Part shown: in pieces, positions 20,577 through 29,837 of the stretch
How the letters are laid out: each line of letters starts with the position of its first letter
How positions within the stretch are numbered: position 1 is the first letter of the stretch
Assembly (NCBI RefSeq): GCF_002093665.1
Contig: NZ_MRWE01000007.1
Coordinates: forward strand, 1-64,000
Reading direction: 5' to 3'
From: Rouxiella badensis
GTDB lineage: Bacteria > Pseudomonadota > Gammaproteobacteria > Enterobacterales > Enterobacteriaceae
DNA length: 64,000 nucleotides
Program-made: the position numbers and the translations under genes
Notes under the pieces: model-generated
What the model was told of the DNA's origin: nothing
Seen by the model: the letters and a program-made list of their open reading frames with translations, nothing else
Database searches by the model: none

Positions 20577-22325
20577 TTAGACGCGTAATATGTTGGCGAC
20601 AAACTGCATTTGATCAGTCGCTTCCTGCCTGACCTGAAAATCATAGCCCGATACACGCCAGGCAAAAGCGCCTTGGTTCCAAAACACCGCCTGAGCGACC
20701 ATCGGTGTCTTTTCTGCGGGATCAGCGGTTAGGCTAATTAAAAACTCACCGGCAACGCCAAGAAAGTTTGTCTTGATATAAACCTTATAAAGATTGAGCT
20801 CCTGAAGGTACCTGTCTAAAGGAGACTCCTGCAGCGTAAATAATGTCGTGAATTCCGATGAGGAACGCCCGATGACCTGCGCCGTCCCTATTCCTTCATA
20901 CAGATGAGCCTGCATGTAGAGCTTTTTTTGGAAATTGACGAAATCTGCAGTGAAATTAGCTACGGGTTCTTCACTCAGTGCACGGTTATATAGAGACAGC
21001 GCCGTTCCTGAATTGGCAATACCCATGCCTCGCAAACCGTCGGTCGTTCCTGAGAAACCGTTTTGAGCGGTAATAAACGATGTAAATAACATCGAACCAT
21101 AAATACCACTACAGTAACCTAGCAAAGCCTGAATCTTAGCGAAAGGCTCACCTTCAAAATCATGCAAAATATCCACATAATTCGTCCCTGAAGGATTATC
21201 GCCGCATCGCTGAACCTGCAATATTTTACGTTTTATTGACGATTTGCCCGAAACGGTCAGTGTTTGACCTTTCGAGAAACTGCTGGTTGTCCCCTGAGAA
21301 ATCGAAACATCTTTCGATTCCATCAGCATTAACCATGCTTCCCCCTGAGTCTGGTAAGCCATCAGGATTTCACTTCTGGTGATACCATTACTGACAATTT
21401 TGCCACGAGACAGGCCTTCAAGGCTGTCAACTTGCACGATGGATAAATAACGTCCGTTGTAGTCATGGTCGCCGGTAAGCTGAGAGTATTGAGATCCCCC
21501 TCGCAGGAGAATGCCTCCGTAGCGATTGTTGGCAACAAACTTGACGTTTATCTTCCATGATTCCGAGATAGGTGTCGTGCCTTTGGTGCCACGCGTGATA
21601 TGTACGCCTAGCCAGTTTTCAGTCCAAAAGTCGCCGGTAATCTGCAGGGCGCCGTTTGGCCAGGTGTGTTCGCCGTTTGAGATGACGCGTATACAGTTTC
21701 TTGCATCACCAATGTGTAGTTGGCACAAAGCAAAACCATTGTCTTTAGCCCGGATCCCGTCTGCCTTGCCTGCGCCATTGAGCATATTGATACGCAGATT
21801 CAGGCCGGTAATGTTACCGTCAGTATCGCCGATGAAAATCATCGGTAAGGCATCCCACAATGTGGTGTTTTCCTGCCAGTTTTTATTGGCTACCAGGTGG
21901 GAAATACTAATGTTTAGACCTCGGTTACCGAGATACTCAACGATAATGGGCTTACTTATGTTGTAGGTGCCGGTGCCATAAACGTCGTGGATATCGTTCT
22001 TAATCGCGTACTTCAGCGCGGCGTTAATCGCCGTACTCCAGTCTCCGCGGGCGCTATCCGCATCGGCAAAATCTTCAATAGTGACAAAGTTATTGAGTTT
22101 CGCACCCACCGTATTTCGGCCATACGGATGTTTAAGGGCGTAACCGGTAATTCCTGCGCCGTCTAGCGACTTTAAATTTTCAACTGCAGCTGCAATTGAC
22201 TCGCTGCCTTGTACTGCCTGAGCATGCTGGAGAGGTTCTGCCGCATTGGCACGACTTCCGCCGAGCCAGCCGACGGCTGCCGAGGGAACAAGCCAGCGAA
22301 ACAAACTTCTTCGGGAAATTGTCAT
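20577..22325 (-). CDS. Tat-exported right-handed beta-helix protein of the polysaccharide operon (WcaM/AmsF-like)
   Basis: 582 residues. The N-terminus has a twin-arginine signal (SRRSLF at residues 4-9, hydrophobic core, cleavage after ANA at about 28). The mature part begins with a segment like phage tailspikes and pectate-lyase folds: VTIEDFADADSARGDWSTAI, then GTGTYNISKPI. Repeats such as GNITGLNLRIN and RYGGILLRGGSQYSQL suggest beta-helix coils. E. coli WcaM (colanic acid) and Erwinia AmsF (amylovoran) hold the same place: a Tat or Sec-exported beta-helix protein inside an exopolysaccharide operon. Likely periplasmic, binding, trimming or modifying the polymer. Catalytic residues cannot be assigned. 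The gene lies between fdtB and wzc. Confidence 0.7.
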   Translation of the reverse strand: MTISRRSLFRWLVPSAAVGWLGGSRANAAEPLQHAQAVQGSESIAAAVENLKSLDGAGITGYALKHPYGRNTVGAKLNNFVTIEDFADADSARGDWSTAINAALKYAIKNDIHDVYGTGTYNISKPIIVEYLGNRGLNISISHLVANKNWQENTTLWDALPMIFIGDTDGNITGLNLRINMLNGAGKADGIRAKDNGFALCQLHIGDARNCIRVISNGEHTWPNGALQITGDFWTENWLGVHITRGTKGTTPISESWKINVKFVANNRYGGILLRGGSQYSQLTGDHDYNGRYLSIVQVDSLEGLSRGKIVSNGITRSEILMAYQTQGEAWLMLMESKDVSISQGTTSSFSKGQTLTVSGKSSIKRKILQVQRCGDNPSGTNYVDILHDFEGEPFAKIQALLGYCSGIYGSMLFTSFITAQNGFSGTTDGLRGMGIANSGTALSLYNRALSEEPVANFTADFVNFQKKLYMQAHLYEGIGTAQVIGRSSSEFTTLFTLQESPLDRYLQELNLYKVYIKTNFLGVAGEFLISLTADPAEKTPMVAQAVFWNQGAFAWRVSGYDFQVRQEATDQMQFVANILRV

Positions 22326-22568
22326 GATCTCGTGTCACTTCTGGTTAGGGCCAGAGACTGTCCGGCTGTTCCCCACTGCACCAAGTGTGCGCAACGGAAT
22401 GAATAAAGGGCGGCTTATAAAGAGCAGCTATATAGAGAGGTATAGACTGAACTTTGCAGAAGAGTACCCGATATTTTCTGCTGTGAAATAGATGAACAAT
22501 TTTGAAACGTTGCCCAGGGCAAATTATTAACTTCGGCCAGTGAAATGGCCGAGTTCTTATAAGGGAAA

Positions 22569-23672
22569 CTACGCGCGGAACTTATTGCAAACTTCGATGA
22601 TGTGCTCTACATCGCTGTTAGAAAGCGATGGATCGGCAGGCAGACTTAAAATCTGATCATGAATCGCTTCATTAAGCGGGAAACTTAAATGATTCATTTC
22701 CTTGTAAGCTTCCTGCAAATAAGGAGGTTTAGGATAATGAATGATTGTCTCCACGCCGTTTTGCTCGAGGTAATGCTTTAATGCATCACGATGTGCGCTG
22801 CGAACTACGAACAGGTGCCAGGTATGCTGTTCGCGATTAGCGACTTTTGGCAAGGTAATGATCGGGTTATTTATCCCGGCGAGATAGCGCTCAGCAATAC
22901 GCCTGCGGTTCTCGACTTCAGGCCAGAAATACTTCAATTTAACGCTCAGAAGGGCGGCCTGCATTTCACTTAGTCGGCTATTAACACCCTGATAAATATT
23001 ATAATAACGCTCTTTAGAACCATAATTACGAAGTGCTCTCAGGGTTGCCTCAAGTTCTTCATCGTTGGTCGTTGCAGCACCAGAATCACCCAGCGCGCCG
23101 AGATTTTTGCTCGGATAGAAGCTGAACGCCGAGGCGTCGCCCCAATAGCCTGCACGATGTCCATCAAGGGTAGCACCGTGAGACTGAGAACAGTCTTCGA
23201 GCACCAAAAGGTTAAACTCACGCGCGATTTCCATGATTTCTGGCATCGGGGAGAGGTAGCCATAGAGGTGTACTGGCATAATCACTCGGGTATTTGGGGT
23301 AATCGCTTCACGAATTTTGCTGACGTCGATGTTATAGCTATCGGCGTCCGGCTCTACAAACACCGGCTTTAAATTGTTTTCTGTTATCGCTAATACGCAG
23401 GCGATATAGGCATTGGCCTGAATGATGACTTCATCACCGTCTTTGATTTTACCCAGCAGTTTCCAGGCGCGAAGCACAAGCACAAGTGCATCGAGTCCGG
23501 ACGCTAATCCGATACACGTTCTCACCCCACAAAATTCCGCAAATTCCTGCTCAAACTTGCGGACTTCAGGCCCGAGAATGTAATACCCGGAATCAATCAC
23601 GCGTGCGCTTGCTGCTTTAAGATCTTCCGCATAGGGTGTATTGATTTTCTTGAGATTGAGAAAGTTGATCAT
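22569..23672 (-). CDS. fdtB: dTDP-3-oxo-6-deoxyhexose aminotransferase (FdtB/QdtB type)
   Basis: 367 residues, a DegT/DnrJ/EryC1 PLP enzyme. The PLP lysine is K189 in [15 protein letters not shown], with D160 in [12 protein letters not shown] and the phosphate site near GLASGLDAL (55-63). It would aminate C3 of the dTDP-3-oxo-6-deoxyhexose made by the fdtA product. The start directly abuts the stop of the upstream acetyltransferase gene. Whether the sugar is Fuc3N or Qui3N depends on the isomerase stereochemistry, which cannot be read here. Confidence 0.85.
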   Translation of the reverse strand: MINFLNLKKINTPYAEDLKAASARVIDSGYYILGPEVRKFEQEFAEFCGVRTCIGLASGLDALVLVLRAWKLLGKIKDGDEVIIQANAYIACVLAITENNLKPVFVEPDADSYNIDVSKIREAITPNTRVIMPVHLYGYLSPMPEIMEIAREFNLLVLEDCSQSHGATLDGHRAGYWGDASAFSFYPSKNLGALGDSGAATTNDEELEATLRALRNYGSKERYYNIYQGVNSRLSEMQAALLSVKLKYFWPEVENRRRIAERYLAGINNPIITLPKVANREQHTWHLFVVRSAHRDALKHYLEQNGVETIIHYPKPPYLQEAYKEMNHLSFPLNEAIHDQILSLPADPSLSNSDVEHIIEVCNKFRA

Positions 23673-24230
23673 TTACGCATCCTTTTCTGGAGCATCTGGC
23701 AAAATAAAGTGTTCATTTTCTTTGTAGAAAGTCGCCAACATTACCGGGACATCGATTTCGTAAAAATGATTCGTCTCATCCTCGCCGTGATAGCGATGCG
23801 ATATCTTCTTGATGAAGCGTAAGGCGGGGGCGTTGTCTTTACGTGCATCGACAACTAACACACCAATCCCTATATCATTCATAGATTCCAGCATCAGCAA
23901 AATACTTTCGATTGCTGAGGTCATGGTTTTATTTTCATTGAGAATCCAGCTGCCGCAGTGGGCAATACTTTTCTCACGATCGACGCCGTAAGCACGCAAA
24001 GAACCTACGGGCTGCTGATTATCGATACGTTGAATGATGAAATAATATTCTTCACCTGCGGCTTCGCGTTTTTTGTAGTTTTCGAGCCACACTTTTTGCT
24101 GCAACGGGTCATCATCAACCGGTGTCAAAAATTGAGTACTTTTTGGGGCAACACGCAGGCTGTGAACAAATTCATAGTCGCTGGTTTCAACGGGGCGAAG
24201 CAGTATGGTTTTGCCATATTTATTCTTCAT
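23673..24230 (-). CDS. GNAT N-acetyltransferase for a dTDP-3-amino-3,6-dideoxyhexose (inferred)
   Basis: 185 residues from ATG 24230 (MKNKYGKTILLRPVE), overlapping the end of fdtA by 11 bases; longer starts inside fdtA are possible. Same family as the protein at 39-590, with conserved HSLRVAPKST, VDDDPLQQK, CGSWILNENKTMTSA and ALRFIKKIS. Its place between the isomerase and the aminotransferase argues that it N-acylates the 3-amino sugar nucleotide. The known FdtC and QdtC acyltransferases are left-handed hexapeptide-repeat proteins; none of those repeats is seen here, so this would be a non-homologous replacement. Confidence 0.75.
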   Translation of the reverse strand: MKNKYGKTILLRPVETSDYEFVHSLRVAPKSTQFLTPVDDDPLQQKVWLENYKKREAAGEEYYFIIQRIDNQQPVGSLRAYGVDREKSIAHCGSWILNENKTMTSAIESILLMLESMNDIGIGVLVVDARKDNAPALRFIKKISHRYHGEDETNHFYEIDVPVMLATFYKENEHFILPDAPEKDA

Positions 24231-24675
24231 ACTTGGCCTTTGCCTCTTCGATGAATACATCGTAATCGTGAATGTAATCGCCTTTGTCATACTTTTCGCT
24301 TGAGAGCACCACTAATGCACAGTCTTTACTAAAGTCATGCATTTCTACCCACACCATGTCATTGACCAACAGGCCTTTAGAGGGACTGTCCAGCCAGTGA
24401 TCGCTGATTTTCATCCCGTCATTCAGGCGAACGCGCAGTTTACCGACCAGACAAATAAGGAACATTTTGTCACGACGGTGGGCGTGAAAGCCGCGATTTT
24501 GATTGGTATTGGTATTGAAGATGTAGAAAAGCCTTTTGATTTCAAAAGGAACTTGATTCATGGATTCCACGCTGACTAGGCAACCACGCTCGTCAGTGAA
24601 AGTCACCAGGTCAATCACCGAGTGTTGTGGCGGCTGTGAGGAGTCTGTTTCATCAGTGTGTGTAAATAAATTCAT
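24220..24675 (-). CDS. fdtA: dTDP-4-oxo-6-deoxy-D-glucose 3,4-ketoisomerase (FdtA/QdtA type)
   Basis: 151 residues from ATG 24675, with an AGAGGC site upstream; a 21-residue longer reading has no supporting site. Small cupin: IDLVTFTDERGCLVSVESMN, then the catalytic RGFHAHR (61-67, H64 and H66), FLICLVGKLRVRLNDG and LLVNDMVWVEMHDFS. It moves the keto group of dTDP-4-oxo-6-deoxyglucose (the RmlB product) from C4 to C3, branching from the rhamnose pathway encoded in the same operon. A candidate internal promoter lies upstream. Confidence 0.88.
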   Translation of the reverse strand: MNLFTHTDETDSSQPPQHSVIDLVTFTDERGCLVSVESMNQVPFEIKRLFYIFNTNTNQNRGFHAHRRDKMFLICLVGKLRVRLNDGMKISDHWLDSPSKGLLVNDMVWVEMHDFSKDCALVVLSSEKYDKGDYIHDYDVFIEEAKAKYEE

Positions 24676-25077
24676 AATAATGCCTCTAACCTTATGATTA
24701 GTTATGATTTGGGGCTTTGGAGAAACCGTATAAGCCAATTTTTATGTCGATTATCAAAAAATGACATTTTTAATCTGATTCGCACATCGAACCCGATATG
24801 ACAGACATCCATGGTGGAAATAATGTGCGATCGGTACATTTTCTCGCCTAATGGTTGAAATGCAAGGGCGGATCGCACATGTATTTTAAAGCGTCTTATT
24901 GAAGTTTTATTATTATAGTCGCGTAAGAGTGATTAGGGTTTAACATCGCATTATTATGCGTATTTTTATTCCCGCCCCTTATCGCGAAGGATTCCATTTC
25001 GCTATTAAGGCTGCATGAAATCCAACATTGAATACTGTCAAAAATTACGGCTTTTTCTGAAAAACATTAGCACCCAA
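24676..25077. other. 402-bp gene-free gap inside the polysaccharide operon, with a repeated octamer
   Basis: No gene is visible. TCGCACAT occurs at 24780-24787 and 24873-24880 and inverted at 24823-24830. The last two extend to a 10-bp inverted repeat, ATGTGCGATC (24823-24832) with GATCGCACAT (24871-24880). A candidate promoter for fdtA lies at 24728-24757. The rest is AT-rich and unassigned. Confidence 0.5.
24728..24757 (-). promoter_or_regulatory. Possible internal promoter before fdtA
   Basis: On the minus strand TTGATA (24757-24752), an 18-base spacer and TTATAC (24733-24728). It lies in the 402-bp gap of the operon, about 55 bases before the fdtA start. Confidence 0.35.
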
Positions 25078-26478
25078 TTATTTTTTTATCGCATTCCAAC
25101 TGATATACGCTTTATTAAAGAGCGACATGCGTAGGAATATTCGCAGAAAAAGTTTTTTTTCGTTACGATAAAGATATTTCATCACTTCAGGACTGATAGG
25201 GACAAACACCTTATTTCGTACTACCAGACTTTGGGTATCTCCACCCCAAGGTACTAAAGTTTCCATATCAAAAGAAGATTTCTCATTTTGATACAGACAG
25301 GCTAGATACCTTTTTTTCACTGCTTCATAACCATTTACGGCAACTATCTCCTCGACAACCCCATCGTCTTGATAGTGGTCAATCGTGTCAATCACATCAC
25401 CCACGCTTGGTCTTTTAAGCTTATCGGCCGGCGAATAACCTTGTACCCGTGACATTAGTCCAATCCCTCGTTTACCGGCAAGAATCTGTTCGGCAAAAGC
25501 GGTTCCTCCCGGGAAAGGGTAGCTATCAACGTAGAAATCAGCCTCCCGTGTCAGAGAGATAAACTGATCGTACGGCAGGTAACGCAGTAGCCTCAGCCGC
25601 TTTCCGTAACGCAGCTTGAGAGGCCACCACCAAAAGTTTGTTAACATCGACACGCCAACAATCGTGAAGGTGGTTTGTGGCCATTTATCCAATATTTTAG
25701 CTATTAGCGGATTGATATTTTCTCCGCGAAAGGGCTTGAATTTCATCGCTGCCCCTGAACTAAAGAAACTTGGGTTAGCGCTGACTTCACTCGAGGTAGT
25801 CGCCTTTTCTGGGCGAATATCTGACACGGGAATACCTAAAAATGAGGTTTGCCCGGCGATAGTCTTAAGCTTGTCCAGACGAGCACCGTAGCTGCTGAGT
25901 TGGAAATAATAATTCGCTACAGCACTGCCAAAGGTGAAAGCGTGGTCGGCATGGTTTACAAAGTAAACATTGAGCTCCCGAACCTGCTGTATCAACCCGC
26001 AGGCCACCACCGTTGCGATATCGTCAGCATGGATATGCAACACGATACGTTTATAGTCCTTGCAGAAGGAATGAATCTGCTTGACGGTTTCAATAAGGTC
26101 GTTTGCTTCGATCGAATGGACGGCAGTAAATATCTTTTTGCAACGCTCCAGTGCTTTTTCATCACTGTAGCGCGTAATCAGTAAATCTGGCGGTATCTCA
26201 TGCATTCCGGCCAGCTTTTCCATTAATCGCGTATGACCGCCAATAATATAAGCTTCAGTAATGATATGTAGACAATCTTTATTGGGGACTGACTCCGAGG
26301 ATAAGGATAATGATTCCTTGGCGCGATTTATCAGTACCTTCTCCATTTCAGGGTCATCATATCGACCAATATCCATGGTATGGAGAAGGGAACCGTAGAC
26401 TTTTGCTGCCTGCATACTGATATTGAAGTCTAACGTGTTTAATACTTTTTCCCTAAGAGGATTGATAAACGTCTTCAT
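25078..26478 (-). CDS. Putative glycosyltransferase, GT-B fold
   Basis: 466 residues, no membrane segment. A GT4-like donor-side start HIITEAYIIGGHTRLMEKLA (about 71-90), a VNHADHAFTFG motif (about 174-184) and a C-terminal SYPFPGGTAFAEQILAGKRG block resembling the nucleotide-sugar site of GT4 and OGT-like transferases (the HADH and PGGT pattern is seen in the SPINDLY-like C-terminal domain). It would add one sugar of the repeat unit. It sits between a GT2 gene and the fdtA group. Donor sugar unknown. The N-terminal 65 residues have no motif I recognise. Confidence 0.65.
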   Translation of the reverse strand: MKTFINPLREKVLNTLDFNISMQAAKVYGSLLHTMDIGRYDDPEMEKVLINRAKESLSLSSESVPNKDCLHIITEAYIIGGHTRLMEKLAGMHEIPPDLLITRYSDEKALERCKKIFTAVHSIEANDLIETVKQIHSFCKDYKRIVLHIHADDIATVVACGLIQQVRELNVYFVNHADHAFTFGSAVANYYFQLSSYGARLDKLKTIAGQTSFLGIPVSDIRPEKATTSSEVSANPSFFSSGAAMKFKPFRGENINPLIAKILDKWPQTTFTIVGVSMLTNFWWWPLKLRYGKRLRLLRYLPYDQFISLTREADFYVDSYPFPGGTAFAEQILAGKRGIGLMSRVQGYSPADKLKRPSVGDVIDTIDHYQDDGVVEEIVAVNGYEAVKKRYLACLYQNEKSSFDMETLVPWGGDTQSLVVRNKVFVPISPEVMKYLYRNEKKLFLRIFLRMSLFNKAYISWNAIKK

Positions 26479-26521
26479 GATTATTTATGACCTTCACGTT
26501 GGGAAATAACCTACGGTAGAA

Positions 26522-27472
26522 TTACAAACCCAGTACATAAAAAATAAAGAAAAATACATTACGTACTGAACCTGATTTACGAATACCGTGGCTACTAAAC
26601 AATTTGAAGCGAGAGAAAATCCCTTTTTCGAAAGATTCAATATAAGCAGTGAGCAGTGCTTTGTCGGCAGATTTGAGGACCTGACCATAATCATCGAGAA
26701 AAAGCTGGGCCTGAGCTCGGGTTTTCTGCACCGAGATACGCGTTTGCTCCATTTTTTTCTTCATTGATGCGCCGAACAGCATGTCACCCAGTGAGGCTGA
26801 TTTAGCACCTACCTGATTGTTACCATGCTGACGGTAAAGAATAAGCGAATTATCCAGGAAACTAATGCGGCCAGTAGAAGAAGCCAGCAGGGCAATATAC
26901 CAGTCGTGCATGATGGACTCGCTGATGCGGCTGTTCTGAGTCTCAATCAGAAGCTCGCGGTTAAGGGCCATCACGCAGCCTGTGACAGAGTTACTGACGA
27001 TCAGCGCGGCAAAGTCAGGATTACGATTCAAATTCTGATACGTAAACATTGAAATATGCACGGGTGACAGATTTTTGTCAGCCACGCAAAGGTCTGAATG
27101 CAGGAGTATCGGGCCGCTTTGCTGTTGTTCAAGTTCGATAAATCTGTCGATGAACAAGCGCATTTTATTTGGCAGCCACAGGTCGTCCTGGTCGCTGAAG
27201 AACGTATAGTCCGCGTCGGTATTGGCAATCAAATAATTGAAGTTTTCCCGAGGCCCACCTTTTTTACCGTTATCGAGCAACTCTATCCGTGGATCCTGCT
27301 GGTTAAAACGTTGGATAATCGCCGAGGTATTATCAGAAGAATTATCATCCGAAACCAGAATGTGGCAGTCGTACTCTGGTAAATGTTCGAAATTTAACAA
27401 AATGGACTGAATCTGCTCTGTTACGTATTTCTCACCGTTATACGTAGCCAGGATAACGTTTATTTTTCTCAT
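26522..27472 (-). CDS. Glycosyltransferase family 2
   Basis: 316 residues, GT-A fold. It begins MRKINVILATYNGEKYVTEQ with the nucleotide site LVSDDNSSDNTS (39-50) and the metal site FFSDQDDLW (91-99), followed by the HDWYIALLAS acceptor-side motif. No clear transmembrane helices except a hydrophobic end (FFFIFYVLGL). This pattern is common in rhamnosyltransferases of O-antigen and exopolysaccharide clusters. It lies just downstream of rmlD, consistent with a dTDP-L-rhamnose donor. That donor is inference. Confidence 0.85.
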   Translation of the reverse strand: MRKINVILATYNGEKYVTEQIQSILLNFEHLPEYDCHILVSDDNSSDNTSAIIQRFNQQDPRIELLDNGKKGGPRENFNYLIANTDADYTFFSDQDDLWLPNKMRLFIDRFIELEQQQSGPILLHSDLCVADKNLSPVHISMFTYQNLNRNPDFAALIVSNSVTGCVMALNRELLIETQNSRISESIMHDWYIALLASSTGRISFLDNSLILYRQHGNNQVGAKSASLGDMLFGASMKKKMEQTRISVQKTRAQAQLFLDDYGQVLKSADKALLTAYIESFEKGIFSRFKLFSSHGIRKSGSVRNVFFFIFYVLGL

Positions 27473-27553
27473 AGCGTCTCAGCGTTCAGGATCTTTTTAA
27501 GCTTACCCATCGCTAACCTTAAATGAGTAAGCTTTAAGACTTTGGTGTTTAAA

Positions 27554-28408
27554 TCAAAACTTGCGAATTATTTCAGTAAGCGCGGCTTCCCAATTTGACA
27601 GCTGTACGCCCAAAGACTTTATCTTTTCGCCGGCAAGGACAGAATAGGCCGGACGTCGTGCAGGCGTTGGGTATTGATCAGTTGTCACTGCGTTAAGCGT
27701 CGGTTTCTTCTCGATTCGCCCCTGAGAAACGGCAACATCAAAGATCTTATCCGCAAATTCAAACCACGAAACTTCACGATCGCCGCCAAAATGGTAAATG
27801 CCCCCTTGGGCGTTGCTTTGAAGAAGCTCAATGATTGCAGTTGCCAGGTCGCCTGCATAGGTCGGACAGCCACGTTGGTCGCTTACAATGCCTAGTTCGT
27901 CACGTTTTTCGGCAAGATTGACCATCGTTTTCACGAAGTTACTGCCGTATTCGCTGAACACCCAGGCGGTACGAATAATCGCCGCTTCAGGTAAAATGGC
28001 CTGAACAGCGTTTTCGCCGTCAAGTTTGGTCTTACCATACACGCCAAGAGGATTCGTTGTATCCGTTTCACGATAAGGTTGGGTGCCCTTACCGTCGAAT
28101 ACATAATCGGTAGAGACATGGATCAGTTTAGCCCCGACGCTACGCGCGGCGTGAGCCAGGTTTTCAGGACCCAGCGTGTTTACACGAGCAGCGGATTCAG
28201 GTTCACTCTCTGCTTTATCAACGGCGGTGTAGGCACCCGCGTTGACGATGGCATCGGGTTTCCATGAAAGTACGGCTTCTTCAACCTGAGATTTGTTGCC
28301 GATATCCAGTTCGGCAGATCCCAGAGCGCGCACCTGCCAGCCCTCCGGGAGCCTGTCCTGAAAACAACGTCCTAACTGTCCGTTGGCACCCGTCAGTAAA
28401 ATTTTCAT
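27554..28408 (-). CDS. rmlD: dTDP-4-dehydrorhamnose reductase
   Basis: 284 residues, extended SDR. NADPH site GANGQLGRC (8-16), STDYVFDGKG near 103-112 and the catalytic YGKTKLDGE with the Y-x-x-x-K motif. It completes dTDP-L-rhamnose synthesis by reducing the C4 keto group. The start overlaps the stop of rmlC by four bases, so rmlC-rmlD are coupled. Length and motifs match the enterobacterial RmlD family without gaps. Confidence 0.95.
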   Translation of the reverse strand: MKILLTGANGQLGRCFQDRLPEGWQVRALGSAELDIGNKSQVEEAVLSWKPDAIVNAGAYTAVDKAESEPESAARVNTLGPENLAHAARSVGAKLIHVSTDYVFDGKGTQPYRETDTTNPLGVYGKTKLDGENAVQAILPEAAIIRTAWVFSEYGSNFVKTMVNLAEKRDELGIVSDQRGCPTYAGDLATAIIELLQSNAQGGIYHFGGDREVSWFEFADKIFDVAVSQGRIEKKPTLNAVTTDQYPTPARRPAYSVLAGEKIKSLGVQLSNWEAALTEIIRKF

Positions 28409-28941
28409 TTAACCAGTTCTCGCAGTGTTTTGCCGCGTTTGTCTTTGTCTGACAGCAGTGGGTTATCGATTGGCCATTCAATGCCGACGTCCGGATCGTT
28501 CCATATCAGACAGGCTTCAAGCTCTGGCGCATAATAATTGGTGCATTTATATTCAAAATCAGCAACATCAGACAGCACCACAAAGCCGTGTGCTAAACCC
28601 GGTGGTACCCAAAATTGGGTCTTGTTCTCTTCGGAAAGCAGTACGCCGTACCACTTGCCGTAGGAAGCAGACTCAGGGCGAATGTCGACAGCCACGTCAT
28701 AGACTTCACCACGAACTACGCGCACCAGTTTGCCTTGAGGATTAGCAGTCTGAAAATGCATGCCGCGCAAGACGCCCTTGCTAGAACGTGAATGGTTGTC
28801 CTGAACAAACTCCAGATCGATGTTCAACATTTGCTGGTAACGTTTTTTCTCAAATGTCTCAAGAAAGAAACCACGACTGTCGCCGAACACCTTAGGTTGA
28901 ATAATTTTGACGCCTACAAGCGGAGTATCAATGATTTCCAT
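28405..28941 (-). CDS. rmlC: dTDP-4-dehydrorhamnose 3,5-epimerase
   Basis: 178 residues from ATG 28941 (MEIIDTPLVGVKII). Cupin fold. The catalytic region SSKGVLRGMHFQTANPQGKL holds the conserved H of LRGMHFQ, and QFWVPPGLAHGFVVLSD is the second conserved block. It epimerises C3 and C5 of the RmlB product. The start is one base past the rmlA stop, giving tight coupling. The order rmlB-A-C-D is the one seen in many O-antigen and capsule clusters outside the E. coli rmlBDAC arrangement. Confidence 0.95.
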   Translation of the reverse strand: MEIIDTPLVGVKIIQPKVFGDSRGFFLETFEKKRYQQMLNIDLEFVQDNHSRSSKGVLRGMHFQTANPQGKLVRVVRGEVYDVAVDIRPESASYGKWYGVLLSEENKTQFWVPPGLAHGFVVLSDVADFEYKCTNYYAPELEACLIWNDPDVGIEWPIDNPLLSDKDKRGKTLRELVK

Positions 28942-28942
28942 G

Positions 28943-29818
28943 TTAGATGTCCTTAAATTCAATCAGCTGGGTCAGATATTTTCCATAGCCGGTTTTTGCT
29001 AGAATTTTCGCCTGTTGTGCAACTTGTTCATGCGAAATCCAGCCTTTACGGAAGGCAATCTCTTCAAGACAGGCCACTTTAAAGCCCTGGCGTTTCTCAA
29101 TGGTATGAATAAATTGAGAAGCTTCGAGCAGGCTGTCGTGTGTTCCTGTATCTAACCAAGCAAAACCGCGACCCAATTGTTCAACTTTCAGGTTACCAGC
29201 TTTCAGGTACATCTCGTTCAGCGTGGTGATTTCAAGCTCACCTCGGTGCGAAGGCTTGATTTGCTTTGCCATTTCAACAACGTGATGATCGTAGAAATAA
29301 AGACCGGTTACCGCCCAATTTGAACGAGGCTCAGTCGGCTTTTCTTCAATGGAAATAGCGCGATTCTTTTCGTCAAACTCTACGACGCCAAAACGCTCTG
29401 GATCCATTACCTGATAGCCAAAGACGGTAGCGCCATCAATATTGCTCACCGCGTGCTCAAGTTTACGACCGAAGCTTTCACCGAAGAAAATGTTATCACC
29501 AAGGACCAGTGCACAGCTTTCACCGGCAATAAAATCCTCGCCGATAATAAATGCCTGGGCTAAACCATCCGGGCTTGGCTGAATAGCATATTGCAGTGAA
29601 ATACCAAATTGGGAACCGTCACCCAAAAGACGAAGAAATGCATCATTATCTTCGGGTGTGGTAATAATAAGAATGTCTTTAATACCAGCCAACATCAAAA
29701 CAGAGATCGGATAATAGATCATCGGTTTATCATAAATAGGGAGCAACTGCTTCGATACACCGCGGGTAAGGGGATATAAACGCGTTCCTGAGCCGCCAGC
29801 CAGAATGATACCTTTCAT
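28943..29818 (-). CDS. rmlA: Glucose-1-phosphate thymidylyltransferase
   Basis: 291 residues, nucleotidyltransferase. [18 protein letters not shown] (3-20) is the signature, with [16 protein letters not shown] (26-41) following and the [10 protein letters not shown] motif near 105-114. It makes dTDP-glucose, the shared precursor for rhamnose and for the 3-amino sugar here. It lies between rmlB and rmlC, 19 bases after the rmlB stop. Confidence 0.96.
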   Translation of the reverse strand: MKGIILAGGSGTRLYPLTRGVSKQLLPIYDKPMIYYPISVLMLAGIKDILIITTPEDNDAFLRLLGDGSQFGISLQYAIQPSPDGLAQAFIIGEDFIAGESCALVLGDNIFFGESFGRKLEHAVSNIDGATVFGYQVMDPERFGVVEFDEKNRAISIEEKPTEPRSNWAVTGLYFYDHHVVEMAKQIKPSHRGELEITTLNEMYLKAGNLKVEQLGRGFAWLDTGTHDSLLEASQFIHTIEKRQGFKVACLEEIAFRKGWISHEQVAQQAKILAKTGYGKYLTQLIEFKDI

Positions 29819-29837
29819 GATTCTGTCACCTTAAAAT

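Noticed and set aside
20577-22325. Beta-helix protein considered as a prophage tailspike
   Set aside because: It has a Tat signal, sits within the polysaccharide operon, and no phage genes flank it.
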